A stretch of 64,000 nt of DNA from Geoanaerobacter sp964528055 (GCA_964528055.1 CAZGQM010000002.1:62001-126000); one strand, 5' to 3'; positions 17,250 through 26,380 are shown, counted from the stretch's first letter. Made by a program: numbers and translations. The notes: a model not told the origin generated them from the letters alone.

Positions 17250-17931
17250 TGTGAGGGATATCGCGTTCCAGTTCCGAGATCAGTCGCTTCATCCGCTTTC
17301 TCTGCTGATCGGCCTCTCCACAGACCGGGCAGCGACAGCAAACGACCGGGAATGCTCTGGAATTGGCAAATCGGATGATCTCTGACTCCGTAGTATAGAC
17401 CAATGGCCGGATCACTGTGGTGATGCCATTGTCGGCAAGCATGGATGCAGCCATCGACTTGAGAGAACCGACAAAAAACTGGTTGAGGAGCAGTGTTTCG
17501 GCGAAATCGTCAAGATGGTGACCCAGTGCCAGTTTGTTGCATCCGTAACGTTGCGCCAGTTCGTAAAGCGCACCCCGTTTCAGCCGGGCGCAGATGGAGC
17601 AGAAAGAGGACCCTGGCCGCCGCTTTGCCTGGATTATCCCATAATGATCGGTTTTCTCGATGTGATGCTCAAACCCGTGCTCCTTGAGGTGGCTGCCGAT
17701 GATGTCGGTGCGGAAACCCGGGTATCCCGAATCGATGGTGAGTGACATGATCTCGAATCGGATAGGCGCCCGTCTCCGAAGCGACTCCAGAATATGCAGC
17801 ATGGTGTAGGAGTCCTTGCCGCCTGAGACTGCTACCGCGATCCGGTCCCCCTCACGTATTAGGGCGTGATCGGCAACGGCCCGTCCCACCTGGTTTTTTA
17901 TCCTTTTATAGAGCTTTTCATCAGTGTTCAT
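17158..17931 (-). CDS. ttcA: tRNA 2-thiocytidine synthetase TtcA
   Basis: A 257-residue PP-loop ATPase that thiolates cytidine 32 in certain tRNAs. It has the ATP-binding SGGKDSYTML, then a first CxxC in FCSICARLKRG and a second pair in VVCCRCPVCG, which in TtcA hold a 4Fe-4S cluster. LALGHHLDDFAETLLLN is the family signature. It is the last gene of a minus-strand run nudix-rlu-ttcA with only a few bases between genes, so an operon with another RNA-modification enzyme is likely. Confidence 0.93.
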   Translation of the reverse strand: MNTDEKLYKRIKNQVGRAVADHALIREGDRIAVAVSGGKDSYTMLHILESLRRRAPIRFEIMSLTIDSGYPGFRTDIIGSHLKEHGFEHHIEKTDHYGIIQAKRRPGSSFCSICARLKRGALYELAQRYGCNKLALGHHLDDFAETLLLNQFFVGSLKSMAASMLADNGITTVIRPLVYTTESEIIRFANSRAFPVVCCRCPVCGEADQQRKRMKRLISELERDIPHIRQSLLKALSNVQPRHLLDKRVSISSDGQA

Positions 17932-17937
17932 AGGGGA

Positions 17938-18825
17938 TTACTCGTTAATGGGGATAAGGTACTCGTTGCAGATCTGGCGAAAAGCCTCGTCTACCGGGGC
18001 AATGGCTGAAACCTGCTGACCGGAAGGGCCGCTAAATGACATGCGTCGACAGTGAAGCATGATCCTGATCTGAGAAGGCCCGCCATATGCGGTGTCGCCG
18101 ACGATCGGCAGTCCGGAGTGCGAGAGGTGAACCCTGATCTGATGGGTACGACCGGTAACAGGACGTGCCTCAACCAGGGCTGCATCCGTCCCTCTGGCGA
18201 TCACGCGGAAACCGGTCACGGAATCCTTCCCGGGCCTCATCACCCCGTAGCGGAACTTGTTAAGCTTGCCGATGGGAGCATCTACCTTCCAGGCATCGTC
18301 TGTCGGATTTCCCGCTACTACTGCCCAGTAGACCTTTTCAATCTGGCCAGCCTTGAACTTCCCGGCTATCCGGGTGGCTGCCATCTTGTGCTTGGGGAAA
18401 AAAATTACTCCCGATGTTCCCCGGTCAAGCCGGTGGACAATCCTGGCCTCTTCCTGAACCCCCTGCAAGCGAAGGTAGCACCCGACTGCATACTCTACCG
18501 TTCCTTTCAACTGATACGGGGTCCTCTGGCTGTTGATGCCTACCCCCTTGTTCACTGCAAGACAGTCCTGATCTTCGTAGAGCATATCCCCTGTATTGTA
18601 GATCAGATCAACGCAGCGCTCTTTTTCTATCAGACCTATGGCTATGGAGTCTCCCTCCTTCAGCAGACGTGAGGCGACCCGCACCAATCCCATGTTGACA
18701 GTGCAGCTTCCCCAGTCAATGAGACGCCGTATTTCGGTCTTGGAGAGCTGGGGGAAGATCGCCTTCAGACCGTCATCAAGGCGAACACCTGCCTGAGATG
18801 CACCCACAACAGCCTGGAGGATCAT
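17938..18825 (-). CDS. RluA/RluD family pseudouridine synthase
   Basis: A 295-residue pseudouridine synthase. An N-terminal S4-like RNA-binding region (about 10-65, with LSKTEIRRLIDWGSCTVNM) precedes the catalytic domain with HRLDRGTSGVIFF, whose aspartate is the conserved nucleophile, and RPVTGRTHQIRVHLSHSGLP. It isomerises uridines in rRNA or tRNA; the target position cannot be told from sequence. The ATG overlaps the TGA of the upstream NUDIX gene, indicating translational coupling. Confidence 0.9.
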   Translation of the reverse strand: MILQAVVGASQAGVRLDDGLKAIFPQLSKTEIRRLIDWGSCTVNMGLVRVASRLLKEGDSIAIGLIEKERCVDLIYNTGDMLYEDQDCLAVNKGVGINSQRTPYQLKGTVEYAVGCYLRLQGVQEEARIVHRLDRGTSGVIFFPKHKMAATRIAGKFKAGQIEKVYWAVVAGNPTDDAWKVDAPIGKLNKFRYGVMRPGKDSVTGFRVIARGTDAALVEARPVTGRTHQIRVHLSHSGLPIVGDTAYGGPSQIRIMLHCRRMSFSGPSGQQVSAIAPVDEAFRQICNEYLIPINE

Positions 18826-19343
18826 GACTTCCTCCCACTGGCGCGCATCAGCGCGGCAATGGTCTTGCCATCCACTATCCGACCGTCTCGAGCCATATCC
18901 ATAGCTTCGTAAAGCGGCATCCGGTAGGTGGCGATATCCTCGTACTGCTCGGGGTGGGCCGTGCCTTGCGTGAGGCCAGTGGCGAGAAAGAGATAGACCG
19001 TCTCGTCAAAGACCCCGGGCGAAGGGTAGATAAGACCTAGGGTTTCCATGTGTGAGGCCATCAGGCCTGTCTCTTCCGCCAGTTCGCGACGCCCGCACAC
19101 TGCCGGCTCTTCGCCAGGGCTGAGACGTCCCGCAGGGATCTCCAGTGTATACGCATCAACGGCAGGTCTGAGCTGACGAATAAGGGTAACGGTTCCGTCG
19201 TCATGGAGCGGCAGGACACCAGCCCCCCCCGGGTGACGGACGATCTGGTAGGTATGCCAACCCTTAGCGTCGACCATGACCTCCAACTGCTCAAGGTCAA
19301 CCACCAGTCCGTGGAAGAGAAAAGTACTGTTGCGTGTTTGCAT
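18822..19343 (-). CDS. NUDIX hydrolase, ADP-ribose pyrophosphatase type
   Basis: A 173-residue NUDIX enzyme. The NUDIX box starts at GRLSPGEEPAVCGRRELAEE and continues TGL, matching GX5EX7REUXEEXGU. The surrounding LEIPAGRL and LIYPSPGVFDE are typical of ADP-ribose pyrophosphatases (NudF/YffH), which hydrolyse ADP-ribose to AMP and ribose-5-phosphate. The AAAGGAG site upstream supports the ATG at 19343. It leads the operon with rlu and ttcA. Confidence 0.88.
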   Translation of the reverse strand: MQTRNSTFLFHGLVVDLEQLEVMVDAKGWHTYQIVRHPGGAGVLPLHDDGTVTLIRQLRPAVDAYTLEIPAGRLSPGEEPAVCGRRELAEETGLMASHMETLGLIYPSPGVFDETVYLFLATGLTQGTAHPEQYEDIATYRMPLYEAMDMARDGRIVDGKTIAALMRASGRKS

Positions 19344-19459
19344 TTACATCAATCTCCTTTGCGTCAGTAGAGATATCACGATCGGAACGCCAAGTGAAGT
19401 CTTTACGAGCGAACAGTGTGTGGTACGCTTTACATACCAACAGGCAAACAGGGGGTTCT

Positions 19460-19678
19460 ATGTACGGGCAAGACAGGATTTACAAGAAGGTCGAGGTGAT
19501 CGGGGTCTCCAAGAACGGTCTTGAGTCAGCCATTCAGGCAGCAGTTGGCAAGGCGCATCAGACCATCGAGAAGCTCTCCTGGTTTGAGGTGCAGGATATC
19601 CGTGGTCATGTGGGGGAGGATGGCAAGGTCACCGAATACCAGGTGGTGTTGAAGGTGGCTTTCGAGTTGAAGGGGTGA
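19460..19678 (+). CDS. Dodecin family flavin-binding protein
   Basis: A 72-residue dodecin: MYGQDRIYKKVEVIGVSKN leads into the single helix AIQAAVGKAHQTIEKLSWFE and a final strand. Dodecins assemble as hollow dodecamers that store or buffer flavins. The conserved Trp (SWFEV) that stacks on flavin is present. The longer open frame back to 19334 is rejected because the family begins at this Met and GGGGG precedes it. It is a single gene between a divergent operon and a terminator. Confidence 0.92.
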   Translation: MYGQDRIYKKVEVIGVSKNGLESAIQAAVGKAHQTIEKLSWFEVQDIRGHVGEDGKVTEYQVVLKVAFELKG

Positions 19679-19784
19679 TGCAGATCAAGGTGGGCTTTGG
19701 GCTACATTAGACATGAAGGATGCCAGAATTTATTTTTAACATCAACTGCAATTATGAATGAAGAGATGATGATTTGAGTACATT

Positions 19785-19819
19785 AAAAAGCCGCAAATCG
19801 TTCAGAGGAGCGGCTTTTT
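19785..19819 (+). terminator. Rho-independent terminator
   Basis: AAAAAGCCGC (19785-19794) and GCGGCTTTTT (19810-19819) form a perfect 10-bp stem ending in T's, about 105 bp after dodecin. The A and T flanks make it work on both strands, so it may also serve the ferritin-like gene on the minus strand. Nothing else is seen in the 220-bp gap. Confidence 0.8.
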
Positions 19820-19898
19820 CTTGCAACTATACAAAACCTGTTAAGTATGTTCAGATGACCTATAAAAAATTTTGCACATCAGAATGTCAAGTGTATCC

Positions 19899-20369
19899 CT
19901 AGTTTTCCGTCATAAAGTGCTGCTCATAAAGATCCTCTAGGGCCTGAAGGTGCCTGCTCTCGTCTGCCAATAGGCGCTGGAAGAGCGGGGCATTTGGTGC
20001 TCCTGCGCATCCTTCGGACAACTTCTTGTAGAAATCTATGGCTCCCTTCTCAAGATGAATGGCGTAGGCAAGAGCTTCACGTCCGTCAGAGTCAGGACTC
20101 AGGTCTCTTTTCGGGAGGATATATCCAAGGTTCATTGTCGGTACCGGACGGACCATCTCATTGCCGTTACCCATCTGGCCGAGAAGAAGAGCTTTTTCAA
20201 GCTCTTGCTTGTGCTGCAGTTCGTCCAGGGCAGAGTCTCTCAAAATTTCCTTAGCACCTTTGCTCTTCAATATCCGGATGGCATTCAGGTAGTTTCTGAA
20301 CCCTTCTTCCTCCATCTGTATGGCCATCTCAATTGCAGCCTCAAAGGTATAACAGACCTGGTCACTCAT
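19899..20369 (-). CDS. Ferritin-like/rubrerythrin-family protein
   Basis: A 156-residue four-helix protein. Helix 1 carries AIQMEEEGFRNYL, helix 2 DELQHKQELEK (ExxH), helix 3 HLEKGAIDFYKKL and helix 4 LADESRHLQALEDLY (second ExxH). These repeated E and ExxH motifs form a di-iron site as in rubrerythrin and related proteins. There is no rubredoxin domain, so electron donation would come from elsewhere. Likely roles are peroxide handling or iron binding. GGCAGGAGG precedes the ATG. Confidence 0.85.
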   Translation of the reverse strand: MSDQVCYTFEAAIEMAIQMEEEGFRNYLNAIRILKSKGAKEILRDSALDELQHKQELEKALLLGQMGNGNEMVRPVPTMNLGYILPKRDLSPDSDGREALAYAIHLEKGAIDFYKKLSEGCAGAPNAPLFQRLLADESRHLQALEDLYEQHFMTEN

Positions 20370-20535
20370 TAGCGAGTCCTCCTGCCATTAAAATTTACAT
20401 ACTTTTAGCATAATTGCGGGGCAAGCACAAGCACGATTGTATACAGTTGCAAGAGAGTCACTCTAGCTGGCTTTTGCTGAAGGATGCGGTACAGTTGCTT
20501 TAAGTGAAACTGAAAAACTTGACTGGGAGCTGTGT

Positions 20536-21420
20536 ATGCGGGTATTTGTGGCAGGCGGTACCGGTTTCGTGGGGGGGAATCTCTGCAAGGCGCTTCTGGA
20601 GAGCGGGCATGAGATCAGGCTACTTGTGCATGGGCGACGAACTGTCTCAGAAGCAGGGGTAGAGCGTATCGAGGGAGATGTTACCAATCTGGAGAGCTTT
20701 GCTGCCTCTGTTTCTGGCTGTGATGCAGTGATCAACCTTGTCGGGATAATCCGCGAGTTTCCCGCCATCGGGATTACCTTTGAGAAGCTGCACATGCAAG
20801 CAACCCGCGTCATGATTGAAGCGACACGGCAGTCCGGTGTACGCCGCTTCCTTCAGATGTCTGCCCTAGGGACACGTGCGGATGCCGTTTCCCTCTATCA
20901 CCAAACCAAATGGCAGGCTGAGGAACTGCTGCGCGGCTCTGGTCTTGATTGGACGATCTTTCGACCATCATTGATCTTCGGGCCTGGCGATGCCTTTGTC
21001 AACATGCTGGCAGATCTCATCAGGAAGCTTCCAGTGGTTCCGGTAATCGGAGATGGAGAGTACCGGCTACAGCCGATTGCGGTGTCCGATGTTGCACGCT
21101 GTTTTGTAACTTCTCTGGAGTTGACCGGGACTATCGGCAAGACATACGATTTATGCGGAGCTGACCGCATGACCTATATGGAGATGCTCGATCTGGTAGG
21201 GAAGGTGCTGGGTCGTGAGACTGTGCACAAAATCAGGCAGCCTCTTGCTCTGATGAAGCTTGTCACACCGTTTATGCAGGGGTTTTCCTTTTACCCGATC
21301 ACCATGGACCAGATCCAGATGCTGGTAGAAGGGAGCATCTGCGACGGCTCATGGCAGGCAACGTTCGGATTCGAGCCGGAAAGTTTCGAACCCGGAATAG
21401 CCTGCTATCTTAAGGCTTGA
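20536..21420 (+). CDS. NAD(P)-binding NDUFA9-like reductase (atypical SDR)
   Basis: A 294-residue short-chain-dehydrogenase-fold protein. The N-terminal MRVFVAGGTGFVGG is the dinucleotide loop, and SLYHQTKWQAEELL keeps the YxxxK pair. The sequence DWTIFRPSLIFGPGDAFVN and a C-terminal helical part match the complex I NDUFA9-like/NmrA group. Such proteins bind NADPH and often act on quinones or isoprenoids, but substrate is unknown. It is a single gene; the 3' end faces nikO with a 21-bp gap. Confidence 0.85.
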   Translation: MRVFVAGGTGFVGGNLCKALLESGHEIRLLVHGRRTVSEAGVERIEGDVTNLESFAASVSGCDAVINLVGIIREFPAIGITFEKLHMQATRVMIEATRQSGVRRFLQMSALGTRADAVSLYHQTKWQAEELLRGSGLDWTIFRPSLIFGPGDAFVNMLADLIRKLPVVPVIGDGEYRLQPIAVSDVARCFVTSLELTGTIGKTYDLCGADRMTYMEMLDLVGKVLGRETVHKIRQPLALMKLVTPFMQGFSFYPITMDQIQMLVEGSICDGSWQATFGFEPESFEPGIACYLKA

Positions 21421-21441
21421 TGTCACATGTACAGTTGCTGG

Positions 21442-22254
21442 TCAATGCTCATGATGATGGTCGTGATGGTGATGATCTGAATCGTCGGGAGCAAATACTG
21501 GAATCCTGTTCATGCAGACCGGACATCCCTGCATGGAGAGCGGTCTTTCAAGCCTGCATTCTGCCAGCAGTCTTTCGTCGCCGAAAATATCGCCTGTAAG
21601 CCCGTCAGCTCGTACTGCTCCATCCTTCAGAACTATAACCCTTGAGCACAACTCCACTACCATGTCCAGGTCATGGCTGGTAAAGATCCGCGTATGCTGA
21701 AACTCCCTGAGAAGACCCATCAATTGCCGACGAGCAAACGGGTCGAGCCCACTTGTCGGCTCGTCCATGACAAGAATATCCGGCGACATCGAGAGCACAG
21801 TGGCAATGGCAACCCGCTTTTTTTCTCCGCCGGAAAGATGATAGGGGGGCTTGTTCTTCAGATGGGCGGCACCAACCCTTTCAAGGGCTGACATCACAGA
21901 CTGCTCAGTGTCTGAATGGGTGAATCCGAGGTTCAACGGCCCGAAAGCGACATCTTCATAAACCGTCGGCAAGAACAGCTGGTCGTCAGGATCCTGAAAT
22001 ACCATGCCGACTGTTCTGCGTATCTCGGGAAGTGTCCCCTTTGTTAAAGGAAAGTCTCCGATCCTGATCGTACCGGAAGTCGGGGTCAAATAGCCGTTAA
22101 GGTGAAGGAGAAGGGTTGACTTCCCTGCTCCGTTGGCGCCGATAATGCCGACAGATTCGCCATGGGTTATCCGGAAAGAGACGTCATTCAGGGCGTTAGT
22201 CCCATCCGGGTAGATGTGTCGGAGGTTTTTCACCTCGACAATATGGTGGCTCAT
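21442..22254 (-). CDS. nikO: ECF nickel/cobalt transporter ATPase
   Basis: A 270-residue ABC ATPase of the CbiO/NikO family that powers metal uptake. Walker A is GANGAGKST, the signature LSGGEKKRVAIA and Walker B ILVMDEPTSGLD. The last 15 residues are His/Asp-rich (DDSDHHHHDHHHEH), a probable metal-buffering tail. The start overlaps the nikQ stop as ATGA. CbiO and NikO cannot be separated by sequence alone; nickel is preferred because nikR and a NikR-like operator govern the operon. Confidence 0.9.
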   Translation of the reverse strand: MSHHIVEVKNLRHIYPDGTNALNDVSFRITHGESVGIIGANGAGKSTLLLHLNGYLTPTSGTIRIGDFPLTKGTLPEIRRTVGMVFQDPDDQLFLPTVYEDVAFGPLNLGFTHSDTEQSVMSALERVGAAHLKNKPPYHLSGGEKKRVAIATVLSMSPDILVMDEPTSGLDPFARRQLMGLLREFQHTRIFTSHDLDMVVELCSRVIVLKDGAVRADGLTGDIFGDERLLAECRLERPLSMQGCPVCMNRIPVFAPDDSDHHHHDHHHEH

Positions 22255-23063
22255 TGCAATATCCCTGTGAGGAGTGATCCCAGAATTTGTGAAGCGTTAC
22301 AGAGTCGAAGCATAATGAAGATTGTTGACCAGGCGAGGAGGAACAGGAGTTCTGTTCTACCGAATCGCGAGGCGTTGCGTGAGTGAAATTCACCAGTAAA
22401 TCCTCTCGCAAGCATGGCCATGTGGATCCGCTCAGCACGCTGCCAGGTCCGGAGCAGAAGGTGCCCCACAAGGGGCCCGAAACTGCTCAGGCCGAGCCCT
22501 TTCTTCCCGCAGGAGCGGAGTTCACGGGCCCGCGCGGCCCGAGTCCCTTCATCGGTTAGGACAAAAATGTAGCGATAGAGAAATAGAAGCTGCACGGCAA
22601 AGGCCTGGGGCATTCCCAGCTGTTCAAGCGCCTGACAGATGGCAGGGAAACCGGTTACAGCCACCAGGATTATCGCTGCTCCAACTGTTAGGATAGCCCT
22701 AACCATAATCGAAATGCAGGAGATCCAACCTCCGCTGATTCCGAGAGTGCCAAGAGCTACCATTATTTCACGGTCAAAAAGTGGGTTGAGCATCCCGACA
22801 ACAAAGGCAAAGGGGAGTACAAGCAGGACCTTCCTGATGATGAAACCAACTGGCAGGTTTGCGGCGCCCATGATGGCAGCCGGATAGATGAAAAACGGGA
22901 ACATGGCGGTCAGTTCGTATTTTCCGAACGAGACGACGGAGATGATGAAAATGGCAGTAACCAGTACCTTTGCACGTGCATCGAGACGATGTATAACCGT
23001 ATCGTTGTTGGCGAGAAGGTCCAGCTTCTTGAAATCCAATACTGCCCCATCTATTGAGAGCAT
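22251..23063 (-). CDS. nikQ: ECF nickel/cobalt transporter transmembrane subunit
   Basis: About 270 residues from the ATG at 23063, with GGAAAGG five bases upstream; a GTG at 23081 is the alternative. It is the T-component of the energy-coupling-factor transporter, with five or six membrane segments and a cytoplasmic ARARELRSCGKKGLG stretch with an A-R-G type coupling helix, followed by MAMLARGFTGEF. It links NikMN to the NikO ATPase. The start lies 13 bp inside the FmdE-like gene, suggesting coupling. Confidence 0.9.
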   Translation of the reverse strand: MLSIDGAVLDFKKLDLLANNDTVIHRLDARAKVLVTAIFIISVVSFGKYELTAMFPFFIYPAAIMGAANLPVGFIIRKVLLVLPFAFVVGMLNPLFDREIMVALGTLGISGGWISCISIMVRAILTVGAAIILVAVTGFPAICQALEQLGMPQAFAVQLLFLYRYIFVLTDEGTRAARARELRSCGKKGLGLSSFGPLVGHLLLRTWQRAERIHMAMLARGFTGEFHSRNASRFGRTELLFLLAWSTIFIMLRLCNASQILGSLLTGILQ

Positions 23064-23578
23064 GCCTGCCTTTCCGTACACGGGATGCAGGTCGGCATGC
23101 CGTTGATCTCGCGGAGACGGGTTTCCATCACTGCTTCATTGCATAGCGAGCAGTTTATGGAATCACGGGTCCGTGCCAGCTCAATTTTCTGAACTGACAC
23201 AGGTGCAATGCTCAGCATCTTCTCATCCGGACTGTGCAGGATATATTCGATAAGCGAGGGCTTGTCACTGTTCAACTCTGGAGGGAGTTCATTTCGGTGA
23301 AACACTACGCGCACCCCTCTGCCGGTGCTGCGCGAGTAAAGGGTGTAGACCTGTTTACCGTAATCGTGAAACAGGAGATTGCCTTTGCCGAAGGTGCATC
23401 CGGAAATATACTGCAGTGCATCAACCCCGCATGCATCATTCTCGACGATGGCGAGCAGTTCGTCATCATCAGAACGAGAGGCTTCAAGGGCCTTCATGGC
23501 GGAGCAGGCCATACGATAGCCGATGGCAAGCCCCGGACAGGTATGGCCGTGAAACTCGACAATATCTGAAAAAATCAT
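23051..23578 (-). CDS. FmdE family protein with C-terminal zinc ribbon
   Basis: About 175 residues from the ATG at 23578, where GGGAG lies upstream and family homology starts (MIFSDIVEFHGHTCPGLAIG). The FmdE domain (1-130) has HxC and ENDACGVDALQ motifs known to bind metal in relatives of formylmethanofuran dehydrogenase subunit E. The C-terminus has a CxxC pair arrangement, CSLCNEA and CIPCTERQ, a zinc-ribbon. No methanofuran enzymes are nearby. Being inside the nickel operon, an intracellular metal-binding or delivery role is inferred. Confidence 0.8.
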   Translation of the reverse strand: MIFSDIVEFHGHTCPGLAIGYRMACSAMKALEASRSDDDELLAIVENDACGVDALQYISGCTFGKGNLLFHDYGKQVYTLYSRSTGRGVRVVFHRNELPPELNSDKPSLIEYILHSPDEKMLSIAPVSVQKIELARTRDSINCSLCNEAVMETRLREINGMPTCIPCTERQACSQ

Positions 23579-23700
23579 GTACGTAAACTCCCTTGCCATG
23601 TGCCTTGCCTGCAAGGAATAGGGCAGATCGAAGCGGTTGTGGGATTATTCGGAGGAAGCGGCAAGCAGCTTCATTGAATCCACAACTTGTCAGTTGTACC

Positions 23701-25119
23701 TCAGAAAGTAACCTGAGATCTTATCCCCAGTATGGCTACATCGTCCATAGTCCTGTTGCCGGTCGGTTGCATGATATACTGAAAAATAGGCACGATGTTG
23801 ATTTTATCGTGTAATTTGACGGTGTAGTATGTCTCGACCAGTTTTTCCTGGGACGGCAGGTTTGCTCCTGATCCGCCAATCTGACCGTATGCCACAGCAA
23901 ACGTGTCGTCATTGCGCCCCGGGATGAGTCCCGTATACTGCAGACCCGCACTCCAGCTCCTGTAGGTCAGGTATACATTCTTTTCCCTCTGGGAATAGCG
24001 CCCGAAAAACGTCAGTCTGTCAGTCAGCTGCTGGTCAATGCTAATACCTGCATTATATGCGGTCTTTTCCTGAAATTTGGAGACGAGATCAGATTTGGAA
24101 CCATCAACAGCGGCATACAGCCTGTAGTTACCCTGCAGTTCTCTGAAGTTCACCTTTGTGTCAAGTTCGGCTATGCCGAATCCGTTGGAGGTAATATTGT
24201 CTCCGGTTGCGTTACTGCTTGCATAGCCGACGCCGAAGGTGAACATGTCGCCAAACTTGGCATGAATGCGGGCACCGGGACCGTTATCGGTAAAACTTAC
24301 TGTCGGCGCATTGATGAAGGGACCCGACAGGAACTGGCTGCTCTCATCATTGGCAACAGCGTTGTTGTCAAAATAATCGGTAATGGAAATTTTTCCTATC
24401 GTAGCGATAAGTTTGTCATCAAAAAGTGACTGTTCGACAAATGCCTTGTTGAATCGGACGTTGTCACCGTCATTTGTCGCAAGTCCATTGAGTCCGCCAA
24501 GGCTTGCTACCCTTCTGTCGATCCCGGTTCCGCCTGCTGCCCGTATGTTTATCACCGCAATCGTGCTGTCGGTGATCTTGAAATTGAATACGAGGTCACC
24601 ACGCCCCACTGCATCACCGCCGTCCTTCTGCTGCTTGTTTCCGATGGTATTCTGGAAGGTTCCCGCAAGCGAACCGCTCAATGAAATGTTTCTGGTAAGG
24701 GGGTGGAGATTTGTCCCTTGTCCTTCGTTTCTTGATTGAAAGCTGCGTGTGCGGACCAGAAGCATCTCATTCCGCAGATCCTCCTCGATCTCGTTCAGCT
24801 TGTTAAGGTCTTCTCTGGACACCGATCCTGGACCATCCTTTACAACCTTCTCCGCCAGTTTTTCCACGATCAGATGCAGCGAGGCAGCCAATTCAATGCG
24901 GGATAGGCACATTTTCCCTTCCTCGAACTCCTTGGAAAAGACACCTTCAATTTTGTATTTGGCTGCCGTATCGAGAAGGATTTTGCAGGATTCGTCTTTT
25001 GCATAGACCTGGTCAGGGATCTTTGAATCAGGGTGAAGGGCAAACGCCTGAACGGTAACAAGGAGAATTCCAATAATAATAGTTACTGAAGCAACCTTTC
25101 TACGAAATGAATTTCTCAT
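23701..25119 (-). CDS. Outer-membrane porin, probable metal porin
   Basis: About 472 residues from the ATG at 25119, preceded by GGAGGGG. The signal sequence is followed by an S-layer-homology-like segment and a helical stretch (about residues 40-115, rich in Glu/Lys/Leu). The rest is an alternating beta-barrel sequence ending in SQVTF, the outer-membrane assembly signature. This resembles OprB-like and SLH-bearing porins. It lies between nikMN and the FmdE-like gene on the same strand with gaps of 104 and 122 bp, so nickel passage through the outer membrane is a context-based inference. Confidence 0.78.
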   Translation of the reverse strand: MRNSFRRKVASVTIIIGILLVTVQAFALHPDSKIPDQVYAKDESCKILLDTAAKYKIEGVFSKEFEEGKMCLSRIELAASLHLIVEKLAEKVVKDGPGSVSREDLNKLNEIEEDLRNEMLLVRTRSFQSRNEGQGTNLHPLTRNISLSGSLAGTFQNTIGNKQQKDGGDAVGRGDLVFNFKITDSTIAVINIRAAGGTGIDRRVASLGGLNGLATNDGDNVRFNKAFVEQSLFDDKLIATIGKISITDYFDNNAVANDESSQFLSGPFINAPTVSFTDNGPGARIHAKFGDMFTFGVGYASSNATGDNITSNGFGIAELDTKVNFRELQGNYRLYAAVDGSKSDLVSKFQEKTAYNAGISIDQQLTDRLTFFGRYSQREKNVYLTYRSWSAGLQYTGLIPGRNDDTFAVAYGQIGGSGANLPSQEKLVETYYTVKLHDKINIVPIFQYIMQPTGNRTMDDVAILGIRSQVTF

Positions 25120-25223
25120 ATCCCCTCCAGATCCATAGTAGTGAAACTGCATGTAATATTATTACAGGCAGATTCTGCCATAGTATTAAATAAATTCAAT
25201 CTCAGTTTTGGATTTTGGGAAAA

Positions 25224-26270
25224 TTACGAGGATTGAGCCCGTTTTTTAAGCACAAAGCCGATCGCACATGCCATCCCGAGCGTAAAAATTCCTCCGACGA
25301 TTCCGGCTATGCTGGTACCGATCCTGCTCTCATCTTCCTTCTGCTCTTCCTTTACTACAGTTGCAGCGTGCAGCGGGGGAGCTACAGGCTTTCTGATGGA
25401 ATAATCCGGAAGGAAAGCCAATTTCTCCTGAATTTTAGCCAAAGCTTTATGCACGCCGGTTTTTTCCCCTTCGATCTCTCTCTTGCCGGTGATCCTTTCG
25501 ATCGACCACTCAAGCCCATCCGGCTGCTCGGCCGCGAACCATGAAAGAATCCCGCCGGTAAGAATCGATACAGCAAGAAACGAGATGACTGTATTTCGCA
25601 GTGCCATACCCTTGGTAGCCGAATTGGTCAGTGACCCAAGAACTATCTCCGGGCGGGCCTTGTAGACGAACGATATAACAGCCGCAGTCACCAAGCCTTC
25701 AACAATACCTATCCCCAGGTGAATAGGCTGCATCAAGGCAACAAAAGTAGAGAATGGCAGTGACGATACCCCTGAAAAAACCGTCTCTAGGACAACGCTG
25801 AAAGCGCCCATCTGGAGACCGGCAATGGCCGCAAGTATTGAGGCGATGGCGATCTTTCCCTGAGTTGGCGAATCACCTGTGACAGGTTTGTAGATAAACG
25901 GATAGGCGATGAATGCCGGGAATATTCCCAGGTTGAAGATGTTGCAGCCGAGTGCCAGAAGCCCGCCATCGGCAAAGAAGAGTGCCTGAACAAAGAGTAC
26001 CGATGCCATAACGAGAAAGGCGGCATACGGCCCCAACAGGACGGCAAGGATCATTCCTCCCCCCAGGTGGCCGCTTGATCCGGTAGCCGGGATGGTGAAG
26101 TTGATCATCTGGGCCGCGAATATGAAGGCGCCCAGTACACCCATGAGAGGTACCTTGCTGCTGTCCATCTCTTGCTTTACCTTAGATGAACAGTAAGCAA
26201 TGGCGCCTGCGCTTGCCGCCCACATGGCACCACCTACTGCCGGTGATATCAGTGCGTCTGCCATATGCAT
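25224..26270 (-). CDS. nikMN: Nickel ECF transporter substrate component NikMN (CbiM-CbiN-like fusion)
   Basis: A 348-residue fusion. The N-terminal CbiM/NikM part (1-210) starts MHMADALISP, whose early His is a metal ligand in the family, and has about seven membrane helices, including GSSGHLGGGMILAVLLGP. After a loop comes a PDGLE domain (EQPDGLEWSIERITG) that replaces CbiN/NikN, ending in a last membrane helix. It binds and admits nickel or cobalt. It is the first gene of the minus-strand operon. Confidence 0.92.
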   Translation of the reverse strand: MHMADALISPAVGGAMWAASAGAIAYCSSKVKQEMDSSKVPLMGVLGAFIFAAQMINFTIPATGSSGHLGGGMILAVLLGPYAAFLVMASVLFVQALFFADGGLLALGCNIFNLGIFPAFIAYPFIYKPVTGDSPTQGKIAIASILAAIAGLQMGAFSVVLETVFSGVSSLPFSTFVALMQPIHLGIGIVEGLVTAAVISFVYKARPEIVLGSLTNSATKGMALRNTVISFLAVSILTGGILSWFAAEQPDGLEWSIERITGKREIEGEKTGVHKALAKIQEKLAFLPDYSIRKPVAPPLHAATVVKEEQKEDESRIGTSIAGIVGGIFTLGMACAIGFVLKKRAQSS

Positions 26271-26320
26271 GAGAGCGTTACTCCATGAAACAGATACATG
26301 AAAATACGTTCAGCGGAAGT

Positions 26321-26347
26321 GTAGCACTAAAATAAGTATCGTGCTAC
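26321..26347. promoter_or_regulatory. Candidate NikR operator
   Basis: A perfect inverted repeat GTAGCAC (26321-26327), 13 bp, GTGCTAC (26341-26347) stands in the 228-bp gap between nikMN and nikR. NikR tetramers bind spaced dyads of this kind (E. coli: GTATGA-N16-TCATAC). It lies just downstream of the nikMN -10 box, where binding would block transcription. Confidence 0.7.
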
Positions 26348-26351
26348 GGAA

Positions 26352-26380
26352 TAACTACTAAATCACGATTAGTGTGTCAA
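26352..26380 (-). promoter_or_regulatory. Promoter of the nikMN operon
   Basis: Reading the minus strand, TTGACA (26380-26375), 17 bp, TAGTTA (26357-26352) precedes the operon. The -35 is perfect and the -10 is weak. The candidate operator begins five bases downstream of the -10. Confidence 0.55.

Noticed and set aside
26357..26373. Second dyad ACTAA-N7-TTAGT in the nik intergenic region
   Set aside because: Short arms in an AT-rich promoter spacer; may be chance, and it does not share the half-site of the main NikR dyad.
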